The notes under the pieces were generated by a model. The model was not told the origin of the DNA, did no database searches, and worked only from the letters and a program-made list of their open reading frames with translations. DNA of 41,751 nt from a virus: the IMG/VR virus record IMGVR_UViG_3300036398_003360, positions 1 to 41,751 of that record; one strand, given 5' to 3'. Position 1 is the first letter of the stretch; each line of letters starts with the position of its first letter. Below, piece by piece: positions 23,593 through 31,862 of this stretch. The position numbers and the translations under genes were made by a program.

Positions 23593-24845
23593 TAGCCTAC
23601 ACTACCTCCTTTAAAATATATATCTGTCGTTTGATTATCTATTAAGAAATCACCAGCTGGATATGTTGTATATACCCTATAAGTTACTGATGGTATTGTT
23701 GAACCAGTATATGTAAATGTATTTGTTCTAATTGTTGATTCTGTTAACACATTACTAAATACATTCGGATTACCTAAACTTAAATCAATATCTAATTGAG
23801 ATTGATTATTTGTTAAAACAATTGGTATAATCCAAGTGTACCAAGCTTGGTCTAATATTGTATTTTGAAGTATTTCTGTCGTTTCAAAATTGTATGCTAT
23901 TTTTGTATTACCGAAACTATCTACACCACCAGTTGTTTGTGGTACATTGGATGTTATAATCGTTGGTAATTCACCATTTGTCCAACCACTATAATTAACA
24001 TACAAGTTCATCTCAGTATTAAATGTCGTTGCACTTGAACTTGGTTGACTTGTATTACTGAAACCAAAGAATTGTGGAGCTCCATTACCAAACATATAGT
24101 TACCAATACTTGTTGCGGCACTTATTGGTTCAATAAACAAATAAGCAAATGTTGAAGGTAATGGAGATGATGTTGGTGTAACAGATGGTGTAATACTTGG
24201 TGTTACACTTATTGTTGGAGTTATTGTTGGTGTTATAGTTGGTGTTACACTTATTGTAGGTGTTATACTCGGAGTTACTGAAATTGTTGGTGTTACACTT
24301 ATTGTTGGTGTTATACTTGGTGTTACACTTGGGGTTAATGAAATCGTTGGTGTTGGTGTAGGTGTGATTGCAACACAACTATTGTTTACACAAACATCAC
24401 CAATAAAAATATCACATTCAGTCAAAGCAATTGGATTACTACCACAATAATATAATGTTGTACCTGAGTTGATTGGTAATACACTTGTAATTGTTCCATC
24501 ACATTGTGTATAATAAAAAGTTCCACCAGTTGTTCCAGTATTCGTTATTTGAATACATCTACATAAATCAGTTGGTGTCGAACTTGGTGTAGGTGTAATT
24601 GTTGGAGTAGGTGTCGGTGTTACAGGACAACTATATGGTAAAAATGTTTCACATCCGTTACTATCAATAACTTTAATAATTATACTATCCGCAACATCTA
24701 AAGGTGATGGAATATCAAAAGTTGTTGTTGCCGATAATGATGTTGAGCCAGTTAGTGTATAACAATAGATTAATGTTACATCACAAACTATGACTTGATA
24801 TGGGGGTGTCCCAGTTGTTGCTGATATACTTATTTGATGTGGCAT
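23592..24845 (-). CDS. Tail-associated protein with Thr-Pro repeat linker
   Basis: This is a 417-residue protein. An N-terminal beta domain has paired cysteines (DVTLIYCYTLTG, NGCETFLPYSCP). A short [12 protein letters not shown] linker leads to a second Cys-bearing domain. A long linker follows, built of ISVTPTIT and SITPT units (about 65 residues, nt 24168-24367), and then a C-terminal beta domain of about 175 residues. The layout, folded heads joined by stiff Thr-Pro rods, suggests an extended adhesin or spacer on the tail. The stop overlaps the ATG of the large fibre by 1 nt, so the two are translationally coupled. A TATTTATC element sits 4 nt before its ATG. No enzymatic signature is seen. 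Confidence 0.6.
   Translation of the reverse strand: MPHQISISATTGTPPYQVIVCDVTLIYCYTLTGSTSLSATTTFDIPSPLDVADSIIIKVIDSNGCETFLPYSCPVTPTPTPTITPTPSSTPTDLCRCIQITNTGTTGGTFYYTQCDGTITSVLPINSGTTLYYCGSNPIALTECDIFIGDVCVNNSCVAITPTPTPTISLTPSVTPSITPTISVTPTISVTPSITPTISVTPTITPTITPTISVTPSITPSVTPTSSPLPSTFAYLFIEPISAATSIGNYMFGNGAPQFFGFSNTSQPSSSATTFNTEMNLYVNYSGWTNGELPTIITSNVPQTTGGVDSFGNTKIAYNFETTEILQNTILDQAWYTWIIPIVLTNNQSQLDIDLSLGNPNVFSNVLTESTIRTNTFTYTGSTIPSVTYRVYTTYPAGDFLIDNQTTDIYFKGGSVG
24168..24367 (-). repeat. Thr-Pro minisatellite
   Basis: Short tandem units (12-18 bp, variants of GTTGGTGTTACACTTATT on the plus strand) encode S/T-x-T-P repeats. Unit order varies, as expected of slippage or recombination. Confidence 0.75.
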
Positions 24846-24849
24846 ATAG

Positions 24850-24857
24850 GATAAATA
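24850..24857 (-). promoter_or_regulatory. Promoter-like TATTTATC
   Basis: It fills the 12-nt gap between two fibre-region genes, 4 nt before ATG 24845. Confidence 0.4.
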
Positions 24858-25778
24858 TTACCAACAAGTTATTATAACTAAACCATCCCCTCCATTTCCA
24901 CCTCTTCCTCCAGTAGTTCCAGCACCACCACCTCCACCACCTGAACCATACGCACCATTTCCTCCAATACCTCCAGCGGTAGTATTATTAGCGTATCCTC
25001 CAGCACCACCTGTGAAAAACAAATTATATGGCATATTGATTAATTGCTCATTATATGATGAGAATCCGCTATCAGCTTCAGATGGGTTGGTTGGATTACC
25101 TCCGTTTATTGTTGAGACAAATCCTGAACCTGTTACATTCGCACCAACACGAGAAGTTGTTGATACACCAGCTCCACCTGCACCACCTGAAACGATATTA
25201 GTCAAAGATACTGCAGTACCTGATTGATTTTGGTTACCTCCACTTCCCCCTAATTGTCCAGCTATCAAAGATACCAAAAAATTATAACTAAGAAATCCTG
25301 CGGTCTGAAGAAATACTGTACCAGCACTACCTGCGGTAGCATTAGAACTACCGACAGCTCCACCATTACCTGCCCCTGCTGCGGCAGCTCCACTTGCTAA
25401 AATTATATTTGATGTTGTTGTATTTGGTTGTACACTAACATACGATAAAGTACCTACAGTACCATTACCTCCAGCTCCTGCCGTAGGTAACCCACCAGTA
25501 CCCCCCATACCAACTAAAATATAAAGTGTATCAGGAATAGTTGAAAGTGTACCAAAAGCTCGACTTATTGCCGAAGCACCACCACCAGCACCACCTGACC
25601 TAGCACTACCAGCAATACTTGTAGCACCCGCACCACCTCCTCCACCTCCACCGATGACAATCATTTGCATAAACTTACAACCATTCGGTTTTTGCCAAGT
25701 TTGCCAAACAGCCGAACCTATCCCATAGAATGATTGAACATTCTTATCATTATTAGGTAAATTAAAATTATCTATCAT
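24858..25778 (-). CDS. Glycine-rich tail adhesin, copy 3
   Basis: This 306-residue protein is one of three tandem paralogues. All start with a short polar segment, then WQTWQKPxGCKF, a hydrophobic strand and a GGGGGGG run. All end with a GGDGLVII(T)CW-type tail. The interior is dominated by Gly, with Ala, Ser and Asn loops. This resembles glycine-rich phage adhesins such as the T-even gp38 type, in which polyglycine helices carry variable receptor-binding loops. The copies are close in frame and length but differ strongly between conserved ends. It follows copy 2 after 4 nt. Function is inferred from composition and position among fibres. Confidence 0.7.
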   Translation of the reverse strand: MIDNFNLPNNDKNVQSFYGIGSAVWQTWQKPNGCKFMQMIVIGGGGGGGAGATSIAGSARSGGAGGGASAISRAFGTLSTIPDTLYILVGMGGTGGLPTAGAGGNGTVGTLSYVSVQPNTTTSNIILASGAAAAGAGNGGAVGSSNATAGSAGTVFLQTAGFLSYNFLVSLIAGQLGGSGGNQNQSGTAVSLTNIVSGGAGGAGVSTTSRVGANVTGSGFVSTINGGNPTNPSEADSGFSSYNEQLINMPYNLFFTGGAGGYANNTTAGGIGGNGAYGSGGGGGGAGTTGGRGGNGGDGLVIITCW

Positions 25779-25782
25779 ATTA

Positions 25783-26673
25783 TTACCAACAAGTTATTAT
25801 TACTAAACCATCGCCACCTCTACCCCCTCTTCCACCAGTGAGTCCACCCCCTCCACCACCTCCGCCACAACCCCATCCACCATCTCCACCATTACCACCA
25901 GTACCACTTGCATTCGAACCACCACCAGCACCACCTGTAAAAAATAAAGGTGAAGAACTTGATAGTATCGATGAGGGATTAAATTGATTAAATCCCGCAC
26001 CACCATTAAATCCACCAACAGCTCCACCACTTATCGTGGGGATAAACCCTGCTCCAGTTATATTACCACCAACGGCTTGAACATTAGCTGTAGTTAAACC
26101 CCCACCACCTGCACCACCAGTTGTTGGTCTTGATATTGTAATATTTGTTCCTGCTCCAAAAGAACCCCCAACAGAACCATTAACACCACCGATAGAATTA
26201 AAAATACCCATACCCATCAATACACTATTAGCTACGGTATTAGGATTATTACCAGTACCTGCAGCAGCATTTGAATTCCCACCGGTATTATTACTCGAGC
26301 TACTAATAATTAGATGATTTTGGACAAATGTTGTAACATTATTTATTCCAACATAAGTAACAGTTCCCGCAGTACCATTCGATGACGCAGCCCCACCAGC
26401 ACCACCTGGACCTATTAAAATATGTAATCTTTCAGGGACAAAAAAAGCGGGAATTAATAGTGTTGTTAGGGCACTACTACCACCTCCACCACCACCATTT
26501 CTATTAGTTCCGGCAATACCTGTCAATCCACCAGCACCACCAGCACCACCTCCTAATACAAAGAAGTGTATGAATTTACAACCTTTAGGTTTAATCCAAG
26601 TTTCCCAAGGGCCTGTTCTATAAAATACTTGAGTATTATAAGTTGTATCGGCTAAATGAAATAAATCTAACAT
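25783..26673 (-). CDS. Glycine-rich tail adhesin, copy 2
   Basis: A 296-residue paralogue of its two neighbours. It starts MLDLFHLADTTYNTQVFY, with WETWIKPKGCKFIHFFVLGG replacing the WQTWQKP block of the others, and ends GGDGLVIITCW. The middle is Gly-rich with distinct loop sequences (for example SSSNNTGGNSNAAAG). The divergence from copies 1 and 3 lies mostly in the loops, which is where receptor contacts would be expected. Gaps to the neighbours are 1 and 4 nt, so the three are co-expressed. Confidence 0.7.
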   Translation of the reverse strand: MLDLFHLADTTYNTQVFYRTGPWETWIKPKGCKFIHFFVLGGGAGGAGGLTGIAGTNRNGGGGGGSSALTTLLIPAFFVPERLHILIGPGGAGGAASSNGTAGTVTYVGINNVTTFVQNHLIISSSSNNTGGNSNAAAGTGNNPNTVANSVLMGMGIFNSIGGVNGSVGGSFGAGTNITISRPTTGGAGGGGLTTANVQAVGGNITGAGFIPTISGGAVGGFNGGAGFNQFNPSSILSSSSPLFFTGGAGGGSNASGTGGNGGDGGWGCGGGGGGGGLTGGRGGRGGDGLVIITCW

Positions 26674-26674
26674 A

Positions 26675-27574
26675 TTACCAAGATATAATTATTACTAAAC
26701 CATCACCACCTCTTCCACCTGAACCACCAGTAGTCCCAGCACCTCCACCACCACCTCCACAACCGAAAGCTCCATTACCACCATCACCCCCTATACCAGC
26801 ACCATTTGCTCCCCCACCCGAACCACCAGTAAAAATAAAGGCGTTTCTTAAAACATTTGATTTATTTGGAAAAGAACCTGTAAATCCATCAGTTCCTCTA
26901 TTTGTGCCACCCGCTGCTCCACCTGATAATGTAGGAAAAACACCACCTGTATTCACATTACCACCAGTTCCATTTGCGTTTGCGGCACTTGACCCACCTC
27001 CACCAGACCCACCACATAATGGAGAAGTTGGTGCTAAAGCCGTACCATTACCTCCTGCATTAGACCCACCACTTGTACCATTTTGACCTGCACCAAATAA
27101 ATTGACACCTGAATAACCCAAGATTTGATTTGCCGCTGTAGGTGCACCACCAGTACCTCCAAGAGTACCTGCAGCAGCACCTCCACCAGGTGTGGTGGAA
27201 TTACTATATAGTAAAACATTCACACTTGTAGTATCAGGTAAAACTGATACATATGAAATACTACCAGCACTTCCGTTACTATTTGGTGTTCCACCAGCCC
27301 CACCATAACCAACATTGATGTATACAATATCAGGTAGTGTATTAGCCATAAACATACCTTTGTTCATACCCGAAGACCCACCTCCACCACCACCAGTTCT
27401 TCCGACACCAGTACCTGATTGACCTCCACCACCTCCAGCCCCACCACCGATGACGAGCATATATACAAACTTACAACCCCTTGGTTTTTGCCAAGTTTGC
27501 CAAGTACTCGAACCAATAGCGTAAAATATAGCAACACTATTGTCTAAATTGGGGAGGTTATTATAATCAATCAT
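26675..27574 (-). CDS. Glycine-rich tail adhesin, copy 1
   Basis: A 299-residue paralogue, first in the tandem set. It starts MIDYNNLPNLDNSVAIFY, then WQTWQKPRGCKFVYML and GGGAGGGGG, and ends GGDGLVIIISW. The N-terminal block is closer to copy 3 than to copy 2. As in the other copies, the single conserved Cys of GCKF is kept, but the C-terminal CW is SW here. The antisense strand carries a long Pro-rich frame that is an artefact of the Gly-codon bias. Confidence 0.7.
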   Translation of the reverse strand: MIDYNNLPNLDNSVAIFYAIGSSTWQTWQKPRGCKFVYMLVIGGGAGGGGGQSGTGVGRTGGGGGGSSGMNKGMFMANTLPDIVYINVGYGGAGGTPNSNGSAGSISYVSVLPDTTSVNVLLYSNSTTPGGGAAAGTLGGTGGAPTAANQILGYSGVNLFGAGQNGTSGGSNAGGNGTALAPTSPLCGGSGGGGSSAANANGTGGNVNTGGVFPTLSGGAAGGTNRGTDGFTGSFPNKSNVLRNAFIFTGGSGGGANGAGIGGDGGNGAFGCGGGGGGAGTTGGSGGRGGDGLVIIISW

Positions 27575-27584
27575 AAATTATTAT

Positions 27585-27758
27585 TTAAGCCCAAGGTGGA
27601 ATTACATTTGTTTCAACTATAAAGTATCCATAAGGTGAAACTAAATCCAAAGGGTCACCAACCAAACTAAAGAAAGCGGTATTACCAAACTCATCATTTC
27701 TTTGATAAAATTGACCTTCATAACCATAGTTAAACTCACATAGTGCGTATATGTACAT
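27585..27758 (-). CDS. Small unknown protein among fibre genes (57 aa)
   Basis: This short ORF is flanked by the adhesin set and the 139-residue gene, 11 nt from the latter. It is aromatic-rich and acidic: MYIYALCEFNYGYEGQFYQR, then PLDLVSPYGYFIVET and IPPWA. It has no signal peptide. The frame fills the gap neatly and is on the same strand as its neighbours, which supports its reality. The role is unknown; a small tail or assembly component is plausible. Confidence 0.55.
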   Translation of the reverse strand: MYIYALCEFNYGYEGQFYQRNDEFGNTAFFSLVGDPLDLVSPYGYFIVETNVIPPWA

Positions 27759-27769
27759 AATTAATTTTT

Positions 27770-28189
27770 TTAGTAATCACCACCGATTATGGTTGCATCC
27801 CAACCTGCAGCATTAGGTGCCGTACCCAAAGTTACATAAATTACATAATTTGCGGGTAAGGCAAAATTCAAAGGTAATTCATAAGTCGATTGTGCTGCAA
27901 CCTCAGATGCTGCTGTTGTTGGTAATGTTATTTCATCCCATAGATTATTGTTTGTTGCAGTACCGGTTGTTCCACCATTGTTAATCCATACCCTACCTAC
28001 TGTTGCGGCAAGATTTTGACCCAAAGTTCTAAATCTTATTCTCTGAACATAACTTCCGTTAGTTCCACCCGTAAATACAGGATAAATTGTGCCTGATGTT
28101 AAATCTTTTGTGGTATTAGCTGATGTCATTGCATCAGCCCATTGTATTTTTGGTGTTAGTGTAAAAATTGGTGATGTATTTGCTGGCAT
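27770..28189 (-). CDS. Conserved small virion-type protein
   Basis: This is a 139-residue, beta-rich protein. It starts MPANTSPIFTLTPKIQWADA, with a TANTTKDLTSGT-type stretch and a NGSYVQRIRFRTLGQN block. It ends with a hydrophobic ANYVIYVTLGTAPNAAGWDATIIGGDY. I recall similar short proteins in environmental phages close to tail genes, but not a named function. Ala/Thr/Gly-rich composition and position in the fibre block suggest a tail or decoration component. There are no transmembrane segments. Confidence 0.6.
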   Translation of the reverse strand: MPANTSPIFTLTPKIQWADAMTSANTTKDLTSGTIYPVFTGGTNGSYVQRIRFRTLGQNLAATVGRVWINNGGTTGTATNNNLWDEITLPTTAASEVAAQSTYELPLNFALPANYVIYVTLGTAPNAAGWDATIIGGDY

Positions 28190-28201
28190 ATTTTTATATT
28201 T

Positions 28202-30226
28202 TTATATTAATTGATAACTATTTGATATTGCGTAAGTTTTTCCATAATCAAATGTTGATGTTGTTGAACCTGTAAAACTGATATCGAAATTTGGATAAGT
28301 ACCTGTTACAGATATATTTGTACCACCACTTAATGTCACAGTTTGGTCTGGTAATGAATTGGTAATGGTAAAGTTTGGATAAGTCCCACCTGTTGTAATA
28401 CCAGTTCCACCACTTAATGTTATAGTTTGGTCAGGTGCTGTATTAATAATTGTTACATTACCTGATGTTGTATTTGCAGACAGACCTACACCAGTTGTTA
28501 AAGAATTAACGACATTAGTATAACCAGTAAAAAATCCTGATACATTGAATGTACCTCCTGTGTTATTTGTGAATGTTGTTGTACCATTTGAATAAGTTCC
28601 ACCTGTAACAAAAACATCCGTTGGTAAATTCTGATAAGTGGTTGCAGAGATTGTACTTGCGGTTAATCCGTTGTAAATGATAACATCATCATCAATAATT
28701 GTAGTACCACTGATATTAACATCTGCCGTAAAAGTTACACTATTCCCACCAAAAGTTATATCAGTACCATCATCAATAATTTGACTATCAATTAATTCGT
28801 TAACACCATTCCATTTAGCTAAATAATTCGTAACACCAGTACCTGTTAAAGTACCTTGAGTAAGTCCACTTACATTAAATGTTCCACCAGTATTATTTCT
28901 AAATAAAATATCTCCGTTTGAATATGTTCCCCCAGTTACAAATACATCAGTCAAACCTGATAAGTTTGCACCACTACCATAGTAGGTTGTTGCGGTTACA
29001 CCACCATTAATTGTCTGACCAACTGAAAAAATATTATCAACATTTGTGTAAGCATTGTTTGAATATTGTGTTGAAGTTAAGTGAAAATATTCTCCAGCAC
29101 TACCTCCTTGAATTGCATTTAAATCGTTATGTGCGGTAACTTGTGTTGATTGAAATACACTAACGAAAGCACTCTCAACTGAACCAGTTGTTGCACTAAC
29201 TTGTACAATTATTCTTCCTGTTAAGAAGGCATGAGATGTAACTAATTCGGGTAAACTTGGTTCTACTGATAATTGAGCTTCTGCAACACTATCATATTCA
29301 TCATTACCCCAAACTTCATATAAGTGGTCATTCACTTCTTGCCCCCTGAAATACCAATTCACCAAATACTTACCAGCTGTAGCCAAAACCTTATCTGTAC
29401 CATCGTCATAATATTCGTTATTCAGAGTATTAGCAGTTGTTGTATAAACCCAAGTTCCACCACTATGAAAACTTTGAAAAAATATATCATCTTGAGAATT
29501 AAGTTGGGGTAATGCTTGACGATAGACCCCATTCCATGCAACACCTGCAGATAATGTAACGACACCAGTCGAACCACTCAAGCCCAATGAAAATCCTGAT
29601 TCTCTTGCAAATCTATCAGTTGATAAAATTCTATCATTTATCTTATTTGGTAATCCTGCTCCATAGTTATCAAATTCTAAAACATGCACAAAATTACCAC
29701 TTCTGTAGGTTATCATAAATAACACAACATCACTATCGGTGATTACAGAATCATTATCATAAACATAATATCTTGGACTACCTCCATTATATTCAATAAC
29801 CACATAACTTGTGTCTTCATCAAATAAACTTGGTATTCCACCACTTCCAGTTGTCCCACTTGGAACTATATAAACTTTTAATGGTTCAATGAAATTTGAA
29901 TTATTGTATAATGCAACGGTAACTTGAGGTAAAGTTAGAGTTCCATTATTATTATCAGTCCATCCTGTTGCATTTGTTATCAAACCTGCATTATATGGGG
30001 CAGAACCTGAAATAACAATTGTACCACCAGTACTATTATTTAGTGTTAAATTTCCATTTGAAAATGTACCTCCAGTTATTGAAGTACCTGAACCACCAAC
30101 AATTCCAGTTAAGTTACTACCATCACCATATAAAGTTCCACCACTTATTGTCGTTGCCGAAAATAAGGTAATACCAGTTATTGAACCAAAAATTTTTTCT
30201 CCTCTTACATTAGGTGTTGCACTCAT
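28202..30226 (-). CDS. Tail fibre protein
   Basis: This is a 674-residue fibre. The N-terminal 70 residues carry GDGSNLTGI-type repeats that recur in phage fibre shafts. The middle (about 190-390) is a folded domain with aromatic-rich strands (GVAWNGVYRQALPQ, KYLVNWYFRGQE). It is followed by AHNDLNAIQGGSAGEYFHLT, a block frequent in phage tail proteins. The C-terminal third is repetitive (TGGTYSNG...NNTGGTFNVSG) and holds copy 2 of the shared SATTYQNLP cassette. No S74 domain is present, so a separate head or chaperone is expected. A TATTTATA element lies 4 nt before the ATG. Confidence 0.75.
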   Translation of the reverse strand: MSATPNVRGEKIFGSITGITLFSATTISGGTLYGDGSNLTGIVGGSGTSITGGTFSNGNLTLNNSTGGTIVISGSAPYNAGLITNATGWTDNNNGTLTLPQVTVALYNNSNFIEPLKVYIVPSGTTGSGGIPSLFDEDTSYVVIEYNGGSPRYYVYDNDSVITDSDVVLFMITYRSGNFVHVLEFDNYGAGLPNKINDRILSTDRFARESGFSLGLSGSTGVVTLSAGVAWNGVYRQALPQLNSQDDIFFQSFHSGGTWVYTTTANTLNNEYYDDGTDKVLATAGKYLVNWYFRGQEVNDHLYEVWGNDEYDSVAEAQLSVEPSLPELVTSHAFLTGRIIVQVSATTGSVESAFVSVFQSTQVTAHNDLNAIQGGSAGEYFHLTSTQYSNNAYTNVDNIFSVGQTINGGVTATTYYGSGANLSGLTDVFVTGGTYSNGDILFRNNTGGTFNVSGLTQGTLTGTGVTNYLAKWNGVNELIDSQIIDDGTDITFGGNSVTFTADVNISGTTIIDDDVIIYNGLTASTISATTYQNLPTDVFVTGGTYSNGTTTFTNNTGGTFNVSGFFTGYTNVVNSLTTGVGLSANTTSGNVTIINTAPDQTITLSGGTGITTGGTYPNFTITNSLPDQTVTLSGGTNISVTGTYPNFDISFTGSTTSTFDYGKTYAISNSYQLI
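28541..28649 (-). repeat. Shared fibre cassette, copy 2
   Basis: It encodes SATTYQNLPTDVFVTGGTYS followed by TFTNNTGGTFNV. A weaker half-copy (FVTGGTYSNG and NNTGGTFNVSG) lies nearby at about 28870-28960. Confidence 0.7.
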
Positions 30227-30230
30227 ACTT

Positions 30231-30238
30231 TATAAATA
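30231..30238 (-). promoter_or_regulatory. Promoter-like TATTTATA within the fibre block
   Basis: It lies 4 nt before the ATG of the 674-residue fibre and just after the stop of the upstream gene. It suggests an internal transcription start. Confidence 0.45.
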
Positions 30239-30241
30239 TTG

Positions 30242-31024
30242 TTAATTCAAAACTTTACCCGCCCATAGTACAGCATTTGTAACTAATCTTCTTAAATTAG
30301 CACGAGTTGCAATATATGATGGGAAATAAAGGTTAATACCAACTAATCTTGCTGTTCCAACTGTATTAATACCAATTATTGGATATCCTGATGTTGTATA
30401 TGTAGCAATTGTATTTGCACCACTTTGTAAAGTTGTTACCAAATTATTTTGTACTGTACTATTAGTTGTTAAACCAGTCCCCACACCTGTTGTTATTGGA
30501 TGTACTATTGTTACTGTCATATTACCAGTTGAGTCACTACTTTGATTCACAGTACCAACATAAGGTGTTAAGGTAAAATCAAAACCTATTGGCCTAAGAT
30601 TCCAAATAAATGTTCCAACAACTAAATTACCACCACTATCAACATAGTTCCTCAAAGAAGTGTTCAAGGTAACGGCACCAGTTTGTGAAGAGTTGGTGTA
30701 GTACAACACAACATCCCAACTACTTGAACTTAAACCAGTACCACTATAGGTTGTTGAAATTGTTACAGCTGAAATTGTTGGTGTTGGATAACCAAGGGAA
30801 ACAATTTCATTTGAAACTTGTCCTGACACTGTTGATACTTGAGCATCACCTAAAATCAATAACCTTAATGCTGATGTTGCACCACTAGTTGGTGTTGGTG
30901 TAGGTGTAATAGTTAATGTTGGTGTTATAGTTGGAGTAATCGAAGGTGTTGGTGGTACATCAACACCTAACACGACTGGTACTCCACCCAAATCAACAAT
31001 TTTACCTTCGTGTGTAATAATCAT
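30242..31024 (-). CDS. Tail protein with a possible GATase/ThuA-like domain
   Basis: This is a 260-residue protein. An N-terminal 25-residue beta segment is followed by a Thr-Pro linker (TPSITPTITPTLTITPTPT) and a domain of about 205 residues. That domain reads like a Rossmann/flavodoxin-type fold: RLLILGDAQ, SWDVVLYYTNSS, LRNYVDSGGNLVVGTFIWN, then GTARLVGINLYFPSYI and NLRRLVTNAVLWAGK at the end. This pattern resembles class I glutamine-amidotransferase-like and ThuA-like domains, which bind or process sugars in some families. No catalytic Cys-His-Glu triad is visible, so binding rather than catalysis is more likely. The domain guess is tentative. Confidence 0.5.
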   Translation of the reverse strand: MIITHEGKIVDLGGVPVVLGVDVPPTPSITPTITPTLTITPTPTPTSGATSALRLLILGDAQVSTVSGQVSNEIVSLGYPTPTISAVTISTTYSGTGLSSSSWDVVLYYTNSSQTGAVTLNTSLRNYVDSGGNLVVGTFIWNLRPIGFDFTLTPYVGTVNQSSDSTGNMTVTIVHPITTGVGTGLTTNSTVQNNLVTTLQSGANTIATYTTSGYPIIGINTVGTARLVGINLYFPSYIATRANLRRLVTNAVLWAGKVLN

Positions 31025-31025
31025 A

Positions 31026-31862
31026 TTAATAGTTTAATGCTTCTTTTATTCTTATCACAAAGTTTTGAACCACAGTTTGACATTCTCCTGATGTAACTAA
31101 TACCCCATTATTTTTACTTAATAAAGTTTGTATTGATAATATGTTTGATGTCGTTGCACCTGATGTATATAGAAATCCACCACAACCACCCAAATTAACT
31201 GGTTGTGCCGCATAATTAATTGCATTACCAAATACGGAACCCCAATTACTATGTCCCAATAAAATGTATAAATTACAATGTGAAGGGTCTGTGGTGTTAT
31301 ATGTTTCCCTAAAAAATGCGTATGTTGTGAATCCACTTAAAATTGTTCCGTTATAAATTAATCCTGATGCTAATGTACCACCACCATCAGCACCTGAATT
31401 TCCACCGATTTGCCACCCAATAGGTTTTCCTGAATTACTTCTAGTACCTATAATAGTTAAAGGGAGATAGGTTGGGTCTTGAGTTGTGGTATATTGTGTG
31501 TAACCTAATGAAATATAGTAAAAATCAGTGTCAATTATTGTTGTTGCTGAATTTGTATAAGTAATTGCAGATGGATAAGCAGCAAGTGAATAAGCAGCAC
31601 TTCCTGTATAAGAAAGTCCGGTTGATAACCAAGGTGTTGTAATATTTCCTTGGTCAAACATATCACCACCTCCATCTAATATGTAAAATCCAGTACCATC
31701 CAATCTATATGTATAAAAACTTGGATTTCTAAAATCCGACATATAATTACGAAGATAAGTGGCAATTGTATTTAATTGCAAATAGGGTTGGGTAATTACA
31801 CTTTGAAAATTAAGAAACCTATTATTAAAACTTGTAACATTATTTCCATATTTTACAATCAT
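31026..31862 (-). CDS. Unknown tail-region protein (278 aa)
   Basis: This 278-residue protein has no family I recognise. It is polar, Tyr/Thr/Ser/Asn/Gly-rich, with no signal peptide. Notable are FYILDGGGDMFDQGNITTPW (residues about 57-76) and GWQIGGNSGADGGG in the middle. Two cysteines (SHCNLYILLG, GGCGGFLY) lie near the middle, and the C-terminal helix VQNFVIRIKEALNY is charged. It is packed 1 nt from the next gene and shares one base with the previous gene, so it is part of the fibre operon. A receptor-binding or carbohydrate-contact role is possible but not supported by motifs. Confidence 0.6.
   Translation of the reverse strand: MIVKYGNNVTSFNNRFLNFQSVITQPYLQLNTIATYLRNYMSDFRNPSFYTYRLDGTGFYILDGGGDMFDQGNITTPWLSTGLSYTGSAAYSLAAYPSAITYTNSATTIIDTDFYYISLGYTQYTTTQDPTYLPLTIIGTRSNSGKPIGWQIGGNSGADGGGTLASGLIYNGTILSGFTTYAFFRETYNTTDPSHCNLYILLGHSNWGSVFGNAINYAAQPVNLGGCGGFLYTSGATTSNILSIQTLLSKNNGVLVTSGECQTVVQNFVIRIKEALNY

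Noticed and set aside
24168-24367. Possible CRISPR array from regular short repeats
   Set aside because: Units are 6-18 bp, without unique spacers, and encode an in-frame Thr-Pro linker.
26643-27086. Plus-strand Pro-rich frame of 147 codons
   Set aside because: It is the antisense of Gly-rich adhesin codons (GGT/GGA read as Pro), not an independent gene.
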